A stretch of 64,000 bases of DNA from Methylomonas methanica MC09. Its GTDB lineage: Bacteria > Pseudomonadota > Gammaproteobacteria > Methylococcales > Methylomonadaceae. Positions 46,597 to 54,839 of this stretch are shown here, piece after piece. The stretch covers positions 2,480,001 to 2,544,000 of the forward strand of contig NC_015572.1 of NCBI RefSeq assembly GCF_000214665.1, written 5' to 3'. The translations under genes were made by a program, and so were the position numbers. Position 1 is the first letter of the stretch. Each line of letters opens with the position of its first letter. The notes beneath the pieces are model-generated. The model saw only the letters and a program-made list of their open reading frames with translations, was not told the DNA's origin and did no database searches.

Positions 46597-47903
46597 GGCT
46601 GCTCCTCCTCGTTTTGGCGGATGAAATCAAGACAGGACTGATCTATTTCATTTTTTCTTGGCAACATCCCCACCATTGGTGAGCCTGCTTCGCGCAGGGT
46701 ATCGCGCAGTTCTTTCTGTTTTTCTGCTGGCAAGTCGTGGATGTCTCGCGAGCAAAGAGTGCATTGCGCGTCTGCATGCTTGTGCCCTTTGGCCTGGAAG
46801 ATCATGTGATCTTTCTGCGAGTAGAGGTATTCCGCCTTGCCACATTTCACCTCGAATGCCATCGAGCCTCCCACCGAAGCCCCCATGCCCTCGCCGCGCC
46901 CCAAAATGACTGGAACTTGTAATTCCGTCACTAGTAAATCCGTTTTTGTGTACCGTCCGTTGTCGCCAACAAAAGTTCGACCCTGTGTCTCGATCCGTCC
47001 ACCAAATGGCGCAAGGGCGTGCCGAGCCATTTGCTCCCCAAATTCACCACTAAGGTGTATCCGCGCCCTACGTGCGACGATGTTGCGCTCTGCATCACCC
47101 CTGGCCGATGCCCATTGGTTACGATACTTGTCGACCTGCCTGCGATACGCTGGATTACGGTCATAAAGATATTCCTGAAACAATCGTCGCTGTTCTGGCG
47201 ATAGATTCATGCGGTCTCGCAACGTATCTGGTGTGACAGGGCGGCCAGTTTGAGCAGGGTTCCATTTCAGCCAAGCATGGAATTCCGCAGCGGGCGGATT
47301 TGTCGCGAGATAGGCCTCCAGTACCCGTTGCGCGGAATTCAAGCGCACAATGCCTATTTCAATAGCTTGATCGACAGTTGCCAAGCGCGTATTGCATTCT
47401 TGTTGGGCCTGCTCCAGAGTATGTTCCGCCATCACTTGCGCCTGCTTCGCAAGATCCACGCGCTGCTCCATAGATATGCGATCTCCTGTCGCTGCCTCAA
47501 GCTCTGCTTTTGCTTGCTCCAGCATACTTTGAGCCTGTTCAACAGAGGCCTCTGCTTCGGTAACAGCAGAGTACTCGCCGGAGCAGTCCGGGCAACGCCC
47601 ATCGTCATCGTTCGGTTGAGCAAGACAAGATGATAGCGAAGACTGGGCGGAAGAGAGTGAGCTTTGACTGCTATCGAGAGCCTGCTCAGCGTCGCCAACC
47701 TTTTGCTTTGCCGCATGCTCTTGCTGAACGGCACTTTCCAACATGCTCGCGCTGCTCTGTGCTTCTTCACTAGCCTCTTCGCATTTTTGTTCCGCAACAG
47801 CAATTTGTTCGCGGCATTCGGTTTCTAAAGCGTCGCGGACTGACTCTAGCCCGCGCACGAGGTCTTTCAGATTCTCCACTTGTCCAATTGAAACTTGTGC
47901 CAT
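46593..47903 (-). CDS. Coiled-coil protein with C-terminal PD-(D/E)XK-like nuclease domain
   Basis: The 436-residue protein has an N-terminal coiled coil (about residues 1-195) broken near residue 105 by a short cysteine stretch (GRCPDCSGEYS). From about residue 290 the C-terminus shows GEFGEQMARHALAPFG, YTKTDLLV and AFEVKCGK (E351-x-K353), the order of a restriction-endonuclease-like site, with a possible metal-binding CTLC and nearby His. A helical front half with a nuclease at the end resembles polymorphic toxins of type VII systems, and the two upstream neighbours are a WXG100-like protein and a vWA protein. Alternatively it is a cytoplasmic nuclease subunit. Substrate unknown. Confidence 0.68.
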   Translation of the reverse strand: MAQVSIGQVENLKDLVRGLESVRDALETECREQIAVAEQKCEEASEEAQSSASMLESAVQQEHAAKQKVGDAEQALDSSQSSLSSAQSSLSSCLAQPNDDDGRCPDCSGEYSAVTEAEASVEQAQSMLEQAKAELEAATGDRISMEQRVDLAKQAQVMAEHTLEQAQQECNTRLATVDQAIEIGIVRLNSAQRVLEAYLATNPPAAEFHAWLKWNPAQTGRPVTPDTLRDRMNLSPEQRRLFQEYLYDRNPAYRRQVDKYRNQWASARGDAERNIVARRARIHLSGEFGEQMARHALAPFGGRIETQGRTFVGDNGRYTKTDLLVTELQVPVILGRGEGMGASVGGSMAFEVKCGKAEYLYSQKDHMIFQAKGHKHADAQCTLCSRDIHDLPAEKQKELRDTLREAGSPMVGMLPRKNEIDQSCLDFIRQNEEEQP

Positions 47904-47919
47904 TGCGATTCCAGTGCTC

Positions 47920-48189
47920 TTAGCTTTGCAAATAATCCCTCAGCCGCGACGCAAGCGCGGCCAGATACGGAACCTGCTCAGACGCGTTTTCGTTGAACTG
48001 TTGCAACTGCTGGACGAGCGCGTTGTAATCCTCCTCAAACCGTGCCCGCTTTTCGTCTTGCCACGTGTCGCCGAGCGAAGCGAAGGCACCGTTAAGGTTG
48101 CCTACAGCATCGTTGAGAGAATCAATAAACTGTTGCAACGAATACGCGAACCGCTCTAGCTCTTCCGGGTCTCCAATTGCCTGCGCCAT
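47920..48189 (-). CDS. WXG100-like small protein
   Basis: The 89-residue product is a two-helix protein with a Trp turn, LGDTWQDEKRARFEEDYNAL, in the place and with the flanking pattern of WXG100 (ESAT-6-like) proteins, here W-Q-D rather than W-x-G. Its length matches the family. Start ATG 48189 shares one base with the stop of the vWA gene (TAATG). WXG100 proteins are substrates or partners of EssC-like ATPases, and one lies 2 kb downstream. Gram-negative members are uncommon. Confidence 0.65.
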   Translation of the reverse strand: MAQAIGDPEELERFAYSLQQFIDSLNDAVGNLNGAFASLGDTWQDEKRARFEEDYNALVQQLQQFNENASEQVPYLAALASRLRDYLQS

Positions 48190-48923
48190 TACCAATACCC
48201 CCCATCTTCCACCGAAGAGCTCTGTGTCACAGACTTCAGTTTGTCCTGGCGTGCTTCGATTGTGGCTGGTGCGGCATCAATAGTGCTTGGTGCTGGTGCA
48301 ACATTCTGTGTTTGCGATTTAGCTCGCATAGTTACTGACATAGTTACGTATTTAAAAGCCTCTCTGAGCTGTTTTGCATTTTCAGCATAAAGGAGCGGGT
48401 GCTCAGTGCCTTCAAAAAACTTTCCGAGTACTACCTCATCTGCATCAGCTCCTATGGCCATTGCCATGCGGTCGCATTTTGCAGAGCGTCCGTCGCTAAT
48501 GAACTTGGTCAATGGTTTTTCCCAGCCGGAGTCCGGCTGTCCATCGGATACCAAGACCACTGTCGGACGATAGGCTCGTGATGGCACGACATCCTTATCT
48601 TCAATCATCGCCTTCGCCATCTCAAGTGCGACACCGAGCGGCGTTGACCCACTCGCTGAAAGCCCTTGCCACTGAATGGTGCTGGCACTGGCAAGCGGTT
48701 GGTGCAGCTTAACCTGGGAGCCGAAAGCAATGATCGCAACATGGATCTCAGTTTCACCATTCTCGGTGTCGCTGAATGTATTCAACATATCGCGAACAGC
48801 ATCATTCAAATTGCGGATTTTTTCTCCGCTCATGCTGCCGCTGACATCGAGCAGGAGAATTACCGGAAGCGGTTTGGCTTTCGGCGCCGTGAATTTCGAC
48901 GGATCGAATGGGATGTTGCTCAT
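48189..48923 (-). CDS. TerY-like von Willebrand A domain protein, first gene of the defence operon
   Basis: The 244-residue protein starts at ATG 48923 after GGAG. VILLLDVSGSMSGEKIRNLN gives the MIDAS D-x-S-x-S, ASGSTPLGVAL the Thr site and VVLVSDGQPDSGW the second Asp, so metal binding should be intact. The tail after about residue 190 is low-complexity, rich in Ala, Pro, Thr and Gln. This is a TerY-type vWA, distinct from the short one at 41.1-41.6 kb. It is coupled to the WXG-like gene. Confidence 0.85.
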   Translation of the reverse strand: MSNIPFDPSKFTAPKAKPLPVILLLDVSGSMSGEKIRNLNDAVRDMLNTFSDTENGETEIHVAIIAFGSQVKLHQPLASASTIQWQGLSASGSTPLGVALEMAKAMIEDKDVVPSRAYRPTVVLVSDGQPDSGWEKPLTKFISDGRSAKCDRMAMAIGADADEVVLGKFFEGTEHPLLYAENAKQLREAFKYVTMSVTMRAKSQTQNVAPAPSTIDAAPATIEARQDKLKSVTQSSSVEDGGYW

Positions 48924-48997
48924 ATCGGGGACTCCTTGGTAACACACTGAATGGGTATTGTGTAGAGTATCAAAAGACTCTCGCCTTCGGGAAATAG

Positions 48998-49048
48998 GTT
49001 TGTTAGTGTGACAAACGGAGTTTTGAACAAACTAGTTCTACTTTGTCA
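48998..49048. promoter_or_regulatory. Paired palindromic half-sites upstream of the defence operon
   Basis: In the 329-bp gap between the regulator gene and the first operon gene there are GTTTGT (48998-49003) and ACAAAC (49011-49016), a perfect 6-bp inverted repeat with 7-bp spacer, followed by ACAAA (49027-49031) and TTTGT (49042-49046), within the larger pair TGACAAA (49009-49015) and TTTGTCA (49042-49048). They lie about 75-125 bp upstream of the vWA start. BrxR/CapW proteins bind inverted repeats near defence promoters, so this is the best candidate operator. No convincing -35/-10 pair was found. Confidence 0.5.
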
Positions 49049-49252
49049 GATTGCCGATCAAATCCATGCATCAAGGGTTTCGGCCTGATTTTTGTAAGCG
49101 GATTGCCCGAGTTAGCCTCCCACGGAAACTGAGGCAGCGAGATCGCCTTCCAGCCCCTCTCATCGACAAACTGCGATTACGTTGGGGTCTGAGCAAGACG
49201 ATCTGGTTGTGCCTTGTCGAGCCTTCCTTTGTTGTTTGGTATACAAGTCATA

Positions 49253-50167
49253 TCAGTCGCAATCTTGCTCAGGCTCAACATGTACCGGGCTTTCGTAGCC
49301 GGGAGCCAGTACGGCGCTTCGGACGCCATACAGCGCCAAGTAATTTCTGAGCCAGAGCCTGTACTCAGGGCCGTTCAATTTGTGGGTTGGGGAGCAGTCA
49401 ACGCTCCACTTACGCAGGATGTAGCCAGCCATCGCAGCACGCAGCTTCATCTTCAAAACGCCGCGCTCCATGCTGTAGTCCATCTCGGAAATCTCTGGAT
49501 GTGGTTGATCTGGATGCGGGACAAGATCCAACTCCAGTATCCGAGTCCACTGGATGTCCTGATCGCTGGTTTCGTGGGCCGCGACCGGCATTCCCTTTAA
49601 CACCACTGGCCGCCTGATTCGGGTGATGACGAAGTCTCGGAACTCTTGAGACTTGCGATCGAAGGCCCGGACATGCCAGCGCAGGCCGTTGTCGATCAGC
49701 GCGAACGGGACGACCTCGCGTTCTGATTGACCGCTGGAGATAGAGTGGTACTCGATGCCCAGCGGGCACTCAAGATGAATCGCCCGGGTTACGTTCGCTA
49801 GCACATCGAGATCCGGGAGCGTGAGCCGTGACGGGCTCTCGCTGACTACCCACGTCTTAAGCCGCATCGGCTCGCAGTCACCGAAGCCCTGGGTCAGCCA
49901 CGACAGAACCCGCTCCGGGGAAAAGTCGAATACAGGTCTGAAGTCGGGTCCCACGACGTAGGACTTACCTTTGGCGTCGTAGGCTATGTTGCCGGGCGCC
50001 AACTCCTTGTAGAGAGCCAAATCCCGGGTTGCCGCTGCGGACTGGATGCCAAACCGCGGCACTAAATCATTCCGACGTATCTCTCCAACAAAGCGCACAC
50101 GAAGATCTATGAACGCGAGCCGGTCGCGTTGATGCTGGGTCAGTTCTGCAAGCTGGTCTTTGGGCAT
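49253..50167 (-). CDS. WYL-domain transcriptional regulator, BrxR/CapW type
   Basis: The 304-residue protein has a winged helix at about residues 20-70 with FGIQSAAATRDLALYKEL, the recognition-helix sequence typical of BrxR/CapW, a WYL domain at about 130-205 (ECPLGIEYHSISSGQSER, VVPFALIDNGLRWHVRAFD, where WHVRAFD is the WYL-type ligand strand) and a C-terminal WCX-like extension. Such proteins repress phage defence operons until a ligand, often nucleic acid related, is bound. It stands directly upstream of and parallel to the operon, with a 329-bp gap holding palindromes. Confidence 0.9.
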   Translation of the reverse strand: MPKDQLAELTQHQRDRLAFIDLRVRFVGEIRRNDLVPRFGIQSAAATRDLALYKELAPGNIAYDAKGKSYVVGPDFRPVFDFSPERVLSWLTQGFGDCEPMRLKTWVVSESPSRLTLPDLDVLANVTRAIHLECPLGIEYHSISSGQSEREVVPFALIDNGLRWHVRAFDRKSQEFRDFVITRIRRPVVLKGMPVAAHETSDQDIQWTRILELDLVPHPDQPHPEISEMDYSMERGVLKMKLRAAMAGYILRKWSVDCSPTHKLNGPEYRLWLRNYLALYGVRSAVLAPGYESPVHVEPEQDCD

Positions 50168-50196
50168 GCTTGAGCGATCTATCGGGTTAACGAATT

Positions 50197-50223
50197 CTTA
50201 TACGGACTGATATGATCAGTATA
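50197..50223 (-). promoter_or_regulatory. Candidate promoter and operator of the WYL regulator gene
   Basis: A perfect 15-bp palindrome ACTGAT-ATG-ATCAGT (50206-50220) lies 39-53 bp upstream of the regulator start. On the minus strand it is followed at once by TATAAG (50197-50202 complement), a good -10 box, so a protein bound at the palindrome would block the promoter. Autorepression would fit the BrxR family. Its sequence differs from the operon-side palindromes. Confidence 0.45.
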
Positions 50224-51096
50224 TAAGCTGCTCCAGAATGTGGCAATAAAATGTTATTGAGTATCTTAATAGCTGTATTTTGATTACTACATAGCAGGCA
50301 GCGTCCGCACTTTGGAGCACGGGAGTAAAAGCAGTCAAAGCCATAGCGACCTAACAGCCAATGCGGACACTGCCCTGTGACATCTGCTTTCCTCGGACAA
50401 CGGGCCACGTCATTGGCCTGCTTCAAGCTCATCTCGATGAGAGCGAGCGAAGGCATTTCTGCCGCCATTTTTTACAAGCAGATCGGGAGGGATTTGGAAA
50501 ATCTCCGTGCTCATGGCGAAAACTTCCCTCAAACGGCAGGCGCTACTCTCTGCAAAGTCGTGGCAGAACCTGATTCTTGCCGCAGCATCCGAGGTGCCAG
50601 CACGGAAGCTACTGTTCATAGTTCGGCGTTGTCAACGGCGGCAATCGGCCATGTTGCTGACGTAGAGCCTGGGGCGCCCCAAGGTCCGGATTGGCAGAGC
50701 AGTTCTCACTCTGTACGACTGCTCCACTCAGAAACTGGCCGCTGGACCACCGAGACGATGAATGTCTCTAGTGGGTCGGTTTGACACTGTGACGAACGGC
50801 AGCTATCGGGAATCCGAATTCAATGACGGCTTTCGGGCGATGAACCTGAAGAGGCCAACCGACGTAATCGACCCAAAGCAGGCAGCTCTTATTTCGGGTG
50901 AACGACTGATTTAGTCCTTATAGCGGCCCATTAACCCTAGCAGTTTGATCACAAACATTTGTTCGTTTTGAACTAAATGCCCGGTACTTGGGTAGGCAAA
51001 TGAATGGCGGGTGCCCGGTTCGAAAAATTGGTTTGCTTTACTAGGTGTAAGAATATATCTTACAGTAGCTTTTAATAATCTGGCTAGGAGAACAAC
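50224..51096. other. Long region without a credible gene
   Basis: About 870 bp between the regulator and parD. Frames of 60-135 codons exist on both strands (for example 50377-50784 on plus) but lack ribosome sites and show no domain. The stretch near 50750-50880 looks like decayed intergenic sequence. The last 60 bp should hold the parDE promoter. Confidence 0.45.
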
Positions 51097-51357
51097 ATGG
51101 CTCAAGCACGAACCCAAACTGTTAGTCTCGGCGAGCACTGGAATAACCTCATTGACTCTTTGCTCAAAAGTGGGCGCTATGCAAGCGTTAGTGAAATTAT
51201 GCGTGACTCCTTACGTTTACTTGAAGAAAGAGAAGCGAACTCAAAACTACAATCTTTACGTACTGCCCTAATGGAAGGCGAAGAGAGTGGCGATGCTGGC
51301 GAATTACACATGGAAACAATCAGATTGGAAGCAAAAAAAGAAGCCGGTTTAGTCTGA
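51097..51357 (+). CDS. parD: ParD-family antitoxin
   Basis: The 86-residue protein begins with an RHH DNA-binding domain (TQTVSLGEHWNNLIDSLLKS, then GRYASVSEIMRDSLRLLEER), typical of ParD/CopG antitoxins that repress their own promoter. The acidic C-terminal half (GEESGDAGEL) would wrap the toxin. AGGAG precedes the ATG. parE starts 2 bp after its stop. Confidence 0.9.
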   Translation: MAQARTQTVSLGEHWNNLIDSLLKSGRYASVSEIMRDSLRLLEEREANSKLQSLRTALMEGEESGDAGELHMETIRLEAKKEAGLV

Positions 51358-51359
51358 AA

Positions 51360-51650
51360 ATGCTCAAAATCCATACTCAGGCACTCGCAAAACAAGACCT
51401 AAAAAATATCTGGCTTTACTCGTTTAACAACTGGGGAGAGGTGCAGGCGGATCGTTATTTTGATGAATTAAATGCTGCTTTCGCTTTAATCGCTGAAAAT
51501 CCGGAACTGGGTTTTGCCTGTGATTACATTCGTGAAGGGTACAGGCAATTCCACATCAATCGCCATTTAGTTTTTTATCGTGTTACAGCAACCAAGATTC
51601 ACATTGTCCGGGTGCTACATGACAGTATGAATTACACTGCACATTTATAA
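51360..51650 (+). CDS. parE: ParE-family toxin
   Basis: The 96-residue protein has the RelE/ParE fold pattern: LAKQDLKNIWLYSFNNWGE, YFDELNAAFALIAENPELG and a C-terminal strand pair with HLVFYRVTATKIHIVRVLHD. ParE toxins block DNA gyrase. The pair sits between two defence systems, where it may stabilise the island or act as an extra abortive layer. Confidence 0.9.
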   Translation: MLKIHTQALAKQDLKNIWLYSFNNWGEVQADRYFDELNAAFALIAENPELGFACDYIREGYRQFHINRHLVFYRVTATKIHIVRVLHDSMNYTAHL

Positions 51651-52061
51651 AAATTTCAGAAGTGGATTGATTGTTCGTTATTAAGAGCTTAATAACTCGT
51701 TACGAAGTTTGAATCTACTCGAAAAGAATCCCGCAACAACGACAGCTTTGCTCCAGTTACCTGACCCCTACCGAGAATTGGCGACTGTCTCTTGATGGCC
51801 GGTTGGGTGAGTTCCCCGGTGGCTGCTTTATAGCCCGCCAGTTCGAAAAGTCTGAATTTTTCTGAACGGCAGCTTTGAAGAAACGCGACCGTCAAAAATG
51901 GGTCGATTGCGACAATTCATCACTTCATAAAATCGTGATTTGCAATTTGCGTAATCGTATCGGAATTGGTGGTGTTTCGAAACCCTAGCGGAAAGACCGC
52001 ACTCGGATAACACGACAAGCCGCCTGTGATCTCGATACAGCGGCGACCAGCCCACCCAACA
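51651..52061. other. Intergenic region between parE and jetD
   Basis: About 410 bp with no credible gene. Two overlapping minus-strand frames of 68 and 75 codons lack ribosome sites and domain signatures. The text resembles degraded intergenic sequence also seen near 25.8 and 50.7 kb. Confidence 0.45.
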
Positions 52062-52979
52062 TCAATTCCCGGTAATGGCAACTATTTCGAACTCAATCCG
52101 TTGACCAAACATCTGTTCTTGCCGATAGGAGCTGCGCTCTTCTTTGATACAGACAAACAGTTCGTATAACGCTACGCCGATCGCGCCTTGTTGCGCTAAG
52201 CGTTCCAAATAGGCCAAGGCCCCGTGTTGCGTGTCGAAACCCTCGCGATTGGCCAAAGCGCTTTTCAGAATGGCGCGCCAAAATTTTTGTTTCGGCCCCA
52301 GCCAATAATCCACATGCGGCATCGTCAAGGCAATCTCCAGGCCCTTGGGATCCATGTCGCTGAAGACAATGACGGTTTTATCAGCGCCGAATCGTTCGAC
52401 AAAGTCGCGGCAGGCGTTGGCCTTGGCGCCACTTTTATGATCGCCGCGATAGACCCACAAGGCTTGCTGATCGATGCAGGGGATTTGCCAGTGGTAGCAA
52501 AGCGACATAATCGCCAGATTTTCGATGACGACGATAGTGTGATGTTCGACCGTTTCGATACTGGAATTGAGACACAGTAGGCCGGCTGACTGGATACTGA
52601 GCGGCTGCATCGCTATTGTTACGTTGTTGATGCGAATAACGCCGTCCGCACTGTTCAACAACAGCTGGTCGTCGCTGGCCGGCTTGGAAGCCAGTTTTTC
52701 GTTGGCATGATAACGAGCCATCTCCAGCCGATTTTCCGGTAATTGTTCGCTGAAAGGATCCAGGCCTACTTCTGCTTTTATCTGCTGCCGCAGGCGGTGT
52801 TTATCGTCGGCAGTGAAAATCAGGCGGTTGTTGCCGATATAGCCGCAACCGTAGCGTGCGATTACCCGTTGGCCCAGCGGTGTGATTTTCCGTTCCGTGG
52901 TTTGGGTAGGCTTGTTTCTGACCAGTCTACTGATCCATTGGTACATCTCTCTATCCATAGCTTCATTTGCTTTAATCAT
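52062..52979 (-). CDS. jetD: Wadjet JetD/MksG-like protein with Toprim domain
   Basis: From ATG 52979 the protein is 305 residues. The C-terminal half has VIVFSDMDPKGLEIALTMPH (about residues 205-224), the D-x-D part of a Toprim metal site, preceded by HTIVVIENLAIMSL containing the upstream acidic residue. JetD is the nuclease subunit that cuts plasmid DNA after extrusion by the SMC complex. The N-terminal part has a winged-helix look (PLGQRVIARYGCGYI). It begins 1 bp from the jetA stop. The Toprim fold call is by motif. Confidence 0.8.
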   Translation of the reverse strand: MIKANEAMDREMYQWISRLVRNKPTQTTERKITPLGQRVIARYGCGYIGNNRLIFTADDKHRLRQQIKAEVGLDPFSEQLPENRLEMARYHANEKLASKPASDDQLLLNSADGVIRINNVTIAMQPLSIQSAGLLCLNSSIETVEHHTIVVIENLAIMSLCYHWQIPCIDQQALWVYRGDHKSGAKANACRDFVERFGADKTVIVFSDMDPKGLEIALTMPHVDYWLGPKQKFWRAILKSALANREGFDTQHGALAYLERLAQQGAIGVALYELFVCIKEERSSYRQEQMFGQRIEFEIVAITGN

Positions 52980-52980
52980 G

Positions 52981-54210
52981 TTACGCGACCCGCTGCAACA
53001 GGATTTCCTCAATGATTTGATTGCCGCTGTAACCTGCCAGGTTTTCGCCTTGCATATCCAGCGTTATCGCGCGGCGCATGCGTTGCGGCAGGCAGCAATA
53101 CTGGGCGAATACCATATCCAGCCACAAGTCGGCGTGGACGTTTAAGTCTTGTTGTTTCCAGTAATGCAACGCCGAAATCTTGCGGCCTTGCTGTTCCAAT
53201 GCCAACGCAAACAGGTTTTCGATATGGCTTTCGTACAAGTCTTGTTCTAGCGGCTTTTGTTGGGGTATTTCGGTGTCTAATGGTGTTGGGACGCTGTCCC
53301 TGGTCAGTGGCGCGACCGGTTTAGGCTGGCGTCTGAGCTCCTGGACAATGGCGGTCAGGTCGGCCTGCAACATCGGATTGGCTGTGTTTATGCCGGTGTG
53401 CAGGGTCAAACCGGTATCTCGCCGCAACCAAGCAGGCATGTCGGCCTCCGCGCTCCAGTCCAAGGGCTCCCATTCCGGATGCTGTCTTAAAAACTGCGCC
53501 ATCGCTCGACAGCGGTTGGCGGTTTGTTCCTGCAGCCGCAATTTGAACAGTAGTTCCTTCATACGGCCGACGATGCCGGTCAGGCGTTCGACGATGCTTT
53601 TATATTGGTCAATGAAGCGGATGATTTTGCGGCTCAGCTCGGGAGGTATGGCACTCCAGCCGAGCCAATCGTAACAGTCGTCGATTCTGACGTGATTCAG
53701 TTCCTGCACCAATTGCTGGGCATAGGCGAGGGCGCGCTGATTTTGCCGGATCTTGCTATTCAGCGAGCTGACGAAACCGAATTGGCTGGTGATGGCCGCG
53801 AACATGACGCTGAGGCTGTTTTCCAAGGCTTCGATCGCTTCGTACAGGGTATCGTCAATCTGTTCCAGGTGAAATTGGGCCTCGTCTTGCTGGTTCTGTT
53901 CCGAGGCACGGCGGTAGTCTTCTATATCCTCTTCGATGCTGACGATAAGTTTCGCCATGTTGATATTTTGCTGATAGCGCTGGTTGCGCAGTAACAAACG
54001 GTCGATCAGGCGTTTTACATCGGAGGTCAGGCGATATTCGTCGGCGCTGTCGGCTGTGCGCAAAATGCCGGATTTTTTCAGGCTGTCGATGCTGCCGCGG
54101 TTATTGTCGTCGACAAACAAGGTACCGTTGATATAGGTGTGCGCCAACAGCTGATCGGCACTTGCCAGCTTGCGGATCAGTCCGGCAATTTGTTCGTGGT
54201 CGAAACTCAT
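52981..54210 (-). CDS. jetA: Wadjet JetA/MksF-like kleisin subunit
   Basis: The 409-residue protein is highly helical, with an N-terminal winged-helix-like region ending in FVDDNNRGSIDSLKKSGIL and a long central coiled coil (about residues 85-175). No enzymatic motif is present, as expected for the kleisin that bridges the SMC heads. It overlaps jetB by 4 bp (ATGA) and precedes jetD. Its assignment rests mainly on operon position and size. Confidence 0.72.
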   Translation of the reverse strand: MSFDHEQIAGLIRKLASADQLLAHTYINGTLFVDDNNRGSIDSLKKSGILRTADSADEYRLTSDVKRLIDRLLLRNQRYQQNINMAKLIVSIEEDIEDYRRASEQNQQDEAQFHLEQIDDTLYEAIEALENSLSVMFAAITSQFGFVSSLNSKIRQNQRALAYAQQLVQELNHVRIDDCYDWLGWSAIPPELSRKIIRFIDQYKSIVERLTGIVGRMKELLFKLRLQEQTANRCRAMAQFLRQHPEWEPLDWSAEADMPAWLRRDTGLTLHTGINTANPMLQADLTAIVQELRRQPKPVAPLTRDSVPTPLDTEIPQQKPLEQDLYESHIENLFALALEQQGRKISALHYWKQQDLNVHADLWLDMVFAQYCCLPQRMRRAITLDMQGENLAGYSGNQIIEEILLQRVA

Positions 54211-54839
54211 AGAAACAGTTCCTGCTGTTCTCCGTCTTCCCTACTAGTGGTGTGTTGATCCAGCTCCAGATTTTCGGCGTCATTCAGAAAGGCGATGATC
54301 TTATGCAGATAATTGATCTTGCCGGTAGCAATGTAAATCGAAGCCTGGGGGTTGGGTCTAATCAAATAGCCGCTTTGTTCCAGTTTCTGCAGCACCCAGG
54401 ATAGTTGTTCGTTGAGGCTGGTTTTGTTGGTTTTAAACAGGCTTAACTGGGTCAGGCGGTTCAGTTGTTCAGCCAAAGACGGTTCGTGTTCGATTGCTTG
54501 CAACAACTGATGCAGGCGAATTTGGTCGCGGGCCCGGATCGGCATATCCTGGCCCAGTGCTGTCATCACCATATCCATCCATTCCACTACCGGCCGTAAT
54601 TGCGAGCGCAGTTCGGAAAAAGCGTCTTTAATCGCGCCGCGATTACTATCGTCGACCACGGTGTAGGCCGCGTAAAACAATTCGCCGTCCAGATTGAGTA
54701 ATTCCCGCTCCAAGGGCAGCAAAAATGCGTTGACCTTGGCCGCATTGGCCGCTTGCGATAAATAGTCGTAGGCATCCGGGTAGGCGGTCGGACAAATGAA
54801 TTGCCCGCTGAGCAGGGTTTCGGCGACGTGCTTAAACAT
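54207..54839 (-). CDS. jetB: Wadjet JetB/MksE-like KITE subunit
   Basis: From ATG 54839, preceded by GGAGAAGG, the product is 210 residues. It contains AAYTVVDDSNRGAIKDAFSE and, towards the C-terminus, VLQKLEQSGYLIRPN, a winged-helix element as in KITE proteins that dimerise on the kleisin. Its start lies within the last 8 bp of jetC and its stop overlaps jetA. Size and position match JetB/MksE. Confidence 0.72.
   Translation of the reverse strand: MFKHVAETLLSGQFICPTAYPDAYDYLSQAANAAKVNAFLLPLERELLNLDGELFYAAYTVVDDSNRGAIKDAFSELRSQLRPVVEWMDMVMTALGQDMPIRARDQIRLHQLLQAIEHEPSLAEQLNRLTQLSLFKTNKTSLNEQLSWVLQKLEQSGYLIRPNPQASIYIATGKINYLHKIIAFLNDAENLELDQHTTSREDGEQQELFL

Noticed and set aside
50377..50784. 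135-codon plus-strand frame upstream of parDE
   Set aside because: Composition is unlike a folded protein, there is no ribosome site, and overlapping frames exist on the other strand.
25790..52061. Attachment-site direct repeats flanking the defence island
   Set aside because: The gene-poor stretches near 25.8, 50.7 and 51.9 kb look alike in style, but I found no repeat long enough to call by eye, and no integrase or tRNA.
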